DNA from: Actinomycetota bacterium
GTDB lineage: Bacteria > Actinomycetota > Actinomycetes > Streptosporangiales > Streptosporangiaceae
DNA length: 15,638 nucleotides
Direction: 5' to 3'
NCBI GenBank assembly: GCA_003168295.1
Contig: PMST01000202.1
Span: forward strand, 2,817-18,454
Below the pieces are notes generated by a model. It searched no databases. It saw nothing but the letters and a program-made list of their open reading frames with translations, and was not told where the DNA came from. This document shows, piece by piece, positions 14,325 through 15,638 of this stretch; the stretch's first letter is position 1, and each line of letters begins with the position of its first letter. The translations under genes were made by a program, and so were the position numbers.

Positions 14325-15053
14325 ATGTCCATCAAGAGCAAGGTCTTCGCCGCTGCGGCGACGCTGACCCTCATCGGCGGTGTCAGTGCTGTAGGGGCGC
14401 TGTCCGCCAACGCGGCCACCCCGTCCTGTGGCCCCACCTGCATCGACCTCTTCAACAACGACTTCGGGACGCACGCGCACCCGAACTTCGCCCTGGACAC
14501 CCTGAAGCAGGGTGAGAAGGTCGGCCAGCCGCAGATCCTGTTCCGCACCGCTAATTTCGACCCGGCGCTGGACTACACCATCTCCTACCAGGGTCTGGTG
14601 TCGGACTTCTACGCGGCCGCCCTCGTTTCCCCCGAGGTTGACCTGCACTACGGTGCCGGCGCGACCGGCTTCCCGGACGACGCCGCGTTTGAGGTCCAGT
14701 ACTCGCCTTATGGCGTGGACAGCGGTCTGTGCGCCGGTGTGGCCGCCACGGCCCTCGCGGGCGAGAAGGTCACGCTGGAGCCCTGTGGCGTCTCCTCCAA
14801 GACGCTCTGGATCGTTGACTCCGCCGACACGGTCGCCCACGGTTACGTTCCGCTGATCAACGGCTCGGACACCAACTTCTCCCAGCCGTTCGTGCTCACC
14901 TACCCGGCGTCCGCTTACCCGACCGACGAGCCGCGGCCGGAGCTGTACGTCTCCAACCTGACCGGTTCTCAGGGCGCCAACGGCGTTCCCTTCCCGGGCA
15001 CCGTGAACTCCAACCAGCTCTGGGGCGCTGACTTCGGTCAGCTGGGTGTCTGA
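14325..15053 (+). CDS. Secreted cysteine-containing protein of unknown function, paralogue 1
   Basis: The 242-residue product has a clear Sec signal peptide: MSIKSK, a hydrophobic core at about 7-27, and cleavage after ANA at residue 30. The mature part has four Cys: a CGPTC pair at 35/39 near the start, then one in GLCAGVA and one in LEPCGVSS. The stretch from GLCAGVA to EKVTLEPCG and TLWIV, and the later NSNQLWGADFG, loosely resemble beta-trefoil (ricin-type) repeats with Q-x-W, but this is too weak for an assignment. I recognise no named family. The ATG at 14325 is preceded by AAAGGGAA; the open frame back to 14241 runs through the leader hairpin and is not used. It lies in a tandem array with a paralogue at 15428. 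Confidence 0.88.
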   Translation: MSIKSKVFAAAATLTLIGGVSAVGALSANAATPSCGPTCIDLFNNDFGTHAHPNFALDTLKQGEKVGQPQILFRTANFDPALDYTISYQGLVSDFYAAALVSPEVDLHYGAGATGFPDDAAFEVQYSPYGVDSGLCAGVAATALAGEKVTLEPCGVSSKTLWIVDSADTVAHGYVPLINGSDTNFSQPFVLTYPASAYPTDEPRPELYVSNLTGSQGANGVPFPGTVNSNQLWGADFGQLGV

Positions 15054-15099
15054 GTAACAGGCAGAACCTGAGTAACAGTTCAAAATCTGAGTAACGCAG
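15050..15099 (+). repeat. CTGAGTAAC repeats starting at the stop codon
   Basis: CTGAGTAAC occurs at 15050, 15068 and 15087, spaced 18 and 19 bases. The first includes the stop codon TGA (15051-15053) of paralogue 1. The second TGA is in the same frame and would act as a back-up stop. The array runs straight into the first hairpin. Confidence 0.8.
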
Positions 15100-15133
15100 T
15101 GGCGTCGGCCCCCACCGGGGGTCGGCGCCACTG
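15097..15133 (+). terminator. Strong hairpin terminator of paralogue 1
   Basis: A 17-bp stem pairs CAGTGGCGTCGGCCCCC with GGGGGTCGGCGCCACTG, with two G-U wobbles and the three-base loop ACC, 43 bases past the stop codon. There is no U tract, as is common for actinobacterial hairpin terminators. Confidence 0.8.
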
Positions 15134-15156
15134 TGCTGTACGGCTTAAGTAAGAAA

Positions 15157-15189
15157 GTGGCGTCGTCCCCGTTATGGGGGCGACGCCAC
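15157..15189 (+). terminator. Second related hairpin, terminator or attenuator
   Basis: GTGGCGTCGTCCCC (15157-15170) pairs with GGGGGCGACGCCAC (15176-15189) over 14 bp, with one wobble and loop GTTAT. The left arm shares GTGGCGTCG with the left arm of the hairpin just upstream, so the two look duplicated. A short CCTT follows. Confidence 0.7.
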
Positions 15190-15381
15190 CTTCATGTCCG
15201 GCCGCCACATTTGCGTCACCCAACGTCTTTAATCAATTACAGAACGTGTCAACCGAATCAGGTTCGGTGGCGTCCTCCTTAGTAGTGCGGGGCGGGGATG
15301 GCAATTCCCGCCCCGGTCGTATCGCCTCAGGCATGCGCAGGGCGGCCTTTACCGGCCGGCAGGCCGCGGCGGTAAGGCCGT

Positions 15382-15404
15382 CAGCCGTACGCAGGGTACG
15401 GCTG
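15382..15404 (+). promoter_or_regulatory. Conserved 5'-leader hairpin, copy 2
   Basis: CAGCCGTAC (15382-15390), loop GCAGG, GTACGGCTG (15396-15404). It is identical over these 23 bases to the hairpin before paralogue 1 and ends 23 bases before the start codon at 15428, the same distance as in copy 1. Confidence 0.82.
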
Positions 15405-15427
15405 CCGTTTCAAGGAGGAAACTTTCT

Positions 15428-15638
15428 ATGTCTATCAAGAGCAAGGTTTTCGCCGCCGCGGCGACGCTGACCCTGGTCGGCGGCACCGGCGCGGTGGGAG
15501 CGCTTACTGCGGGGACCGCTAACGCGGAAACCCCGTCCTGTGGCGGCACCTGCATCGAGTTCTTCAACCACGAATTCGGCGACTTCAGCACGATGAACTT
15601 CGTGCTGGACACGCTCAAGCAGGGTGAGAAGGTCGGCC
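15428..15638 (+). CDS. Secreted protein of unknown function, paralogue 2 (3' end outside window)
   Basis: The first 70 codons are present; the window ends inside the gene. The start MSIKSKVFAAAATLTL is the same as paralogue 1, and the signal peptide is a little longer, with likely cleavage after ANA at residue 33. The mature start ETPSCGGTCIEFFNHEFG keeps the C-x3-C pair (Cys38, Cys42), and LDTLKQGEKVG is shared near the cut. DNA identity is high in the signal region and lower in the mature N-terminus, so the duplication is not very recent. The ATG has AAGGAGG nine bases upstream, a stronger site than paralogue 1. Function is unknown. Confidence 0.88.
   Translation, partial: MSIKSKVFAAAATLTLVGGTGAVGALTAGTANAETPSCGGTCIEFFNHEFGDFSTMNFVLDTLKQGEKVG

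Larger units (their letters stand above)
15054..15427. other. 374-bp spacer between the tandem secreted-protein genes
   Basis: No gene is visible. In order it holds the stop-codon repeats, two strong related hairpins (15097-15133 and 15157-15189), an A/T-richer patch (15205-15250) that may carry a promoter, and three more inverted repeats: CGGGGCGGG/CCCGCCCCG (15288-15315), GGCCTTTACCG/CGGTAAGGCC (15344-15379) and the conserved leader hairpin (15382-15404). A ribosome site AAGGAGG follows at 15412-15418. Confidence 0.7.

Noticed and set aside
15138..15145. GTACGGCT between the twin hairpins, identical to part of the leader hairpin right arm
   Set aside because: Eight bases without the matching left arm nearby; chance or a decayed remnant cannot be separated.
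1..15638. CRISPR arrays, tRNA, rRNA, transposase genes or phage genes
   Set aside because: I looked for regular repeat-spacer arrays, tRNA-like folds and transposase motifs and found none; the repeats present are short and locus-specific.

Overview
This is a high-GC actinobacterial window. Evidence for Actinomycetota: GTG starts, strong third-position G/C, a DUF222/HNH remnant, a DUF3117 microprotein, a single TatB, and a gene order resembling the Mycobacterium tuberculosis Rv1211-Rv1229c block (DUF3117, O-methyltransferase, sigE, rseA, tatB, mrp). I cannot fix the order or genus; the lineage outside Mycobacteriales is an inference from the secreted-protein family and the missing htrA.

Region by region: (1) 1-1081, a 5'-truncated DUF222/HNH endonuclease gene wrecked by an internal deletion that removes the HNH core. 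(2) 1208-3236, a HhH-GPD DNA glycosylase converging on an MFS exporter, with the shared 3' gap made of short repeats. (3) 3237-3678, a 442-bp spacer with tandem 13-bp repeats and nested inverted repeats, leading into a 55-residue DUF3117 gene at 3679-3846. (4) 3866-8714, the envelope-stress and export block: a SAM-dependent O-methyltransferase (minus strand), then divergently sigE, a zinc-binding anti-sigma factor with one membrane span, an RseB-like lipoprotein and tatB, converging on mrp. A well-formed ECF-type promoter (GGAAC-N17-CGTT) sits between the methyltransferase and sigE, as expected for an autoregulated sigma-E operon. (5) 8843-13208, minus strand: efeO and efeB (iron uptake, translationally coupled) followed by a secreted phosphoesterase with its own terminator. 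No efeU permease is present. (6) 13367-13873, a Nudix hydrolase. (7) 13874-15638, a secreted cysteine-containing protein and the start of a tandem paralogue. Both have structured 5' leaders carrying one identical 23-nt hairpin, with two related hairpins between the genes.

Functionally, the centre of the window deals with the cell envelope: sigma-E signalling through a membrane anti-sigma factor and a lipoprotein, Tat export by TatB, and a Tat-exported haem peroxidase (EfeB). The most unusual features are the duplicated secreted-protein genes with their structured leaders, and a recurrent habit of short tandem repeats anchored on stop codons (glycosylase/MFS, tatB/mrp, efeB, secreted protein).
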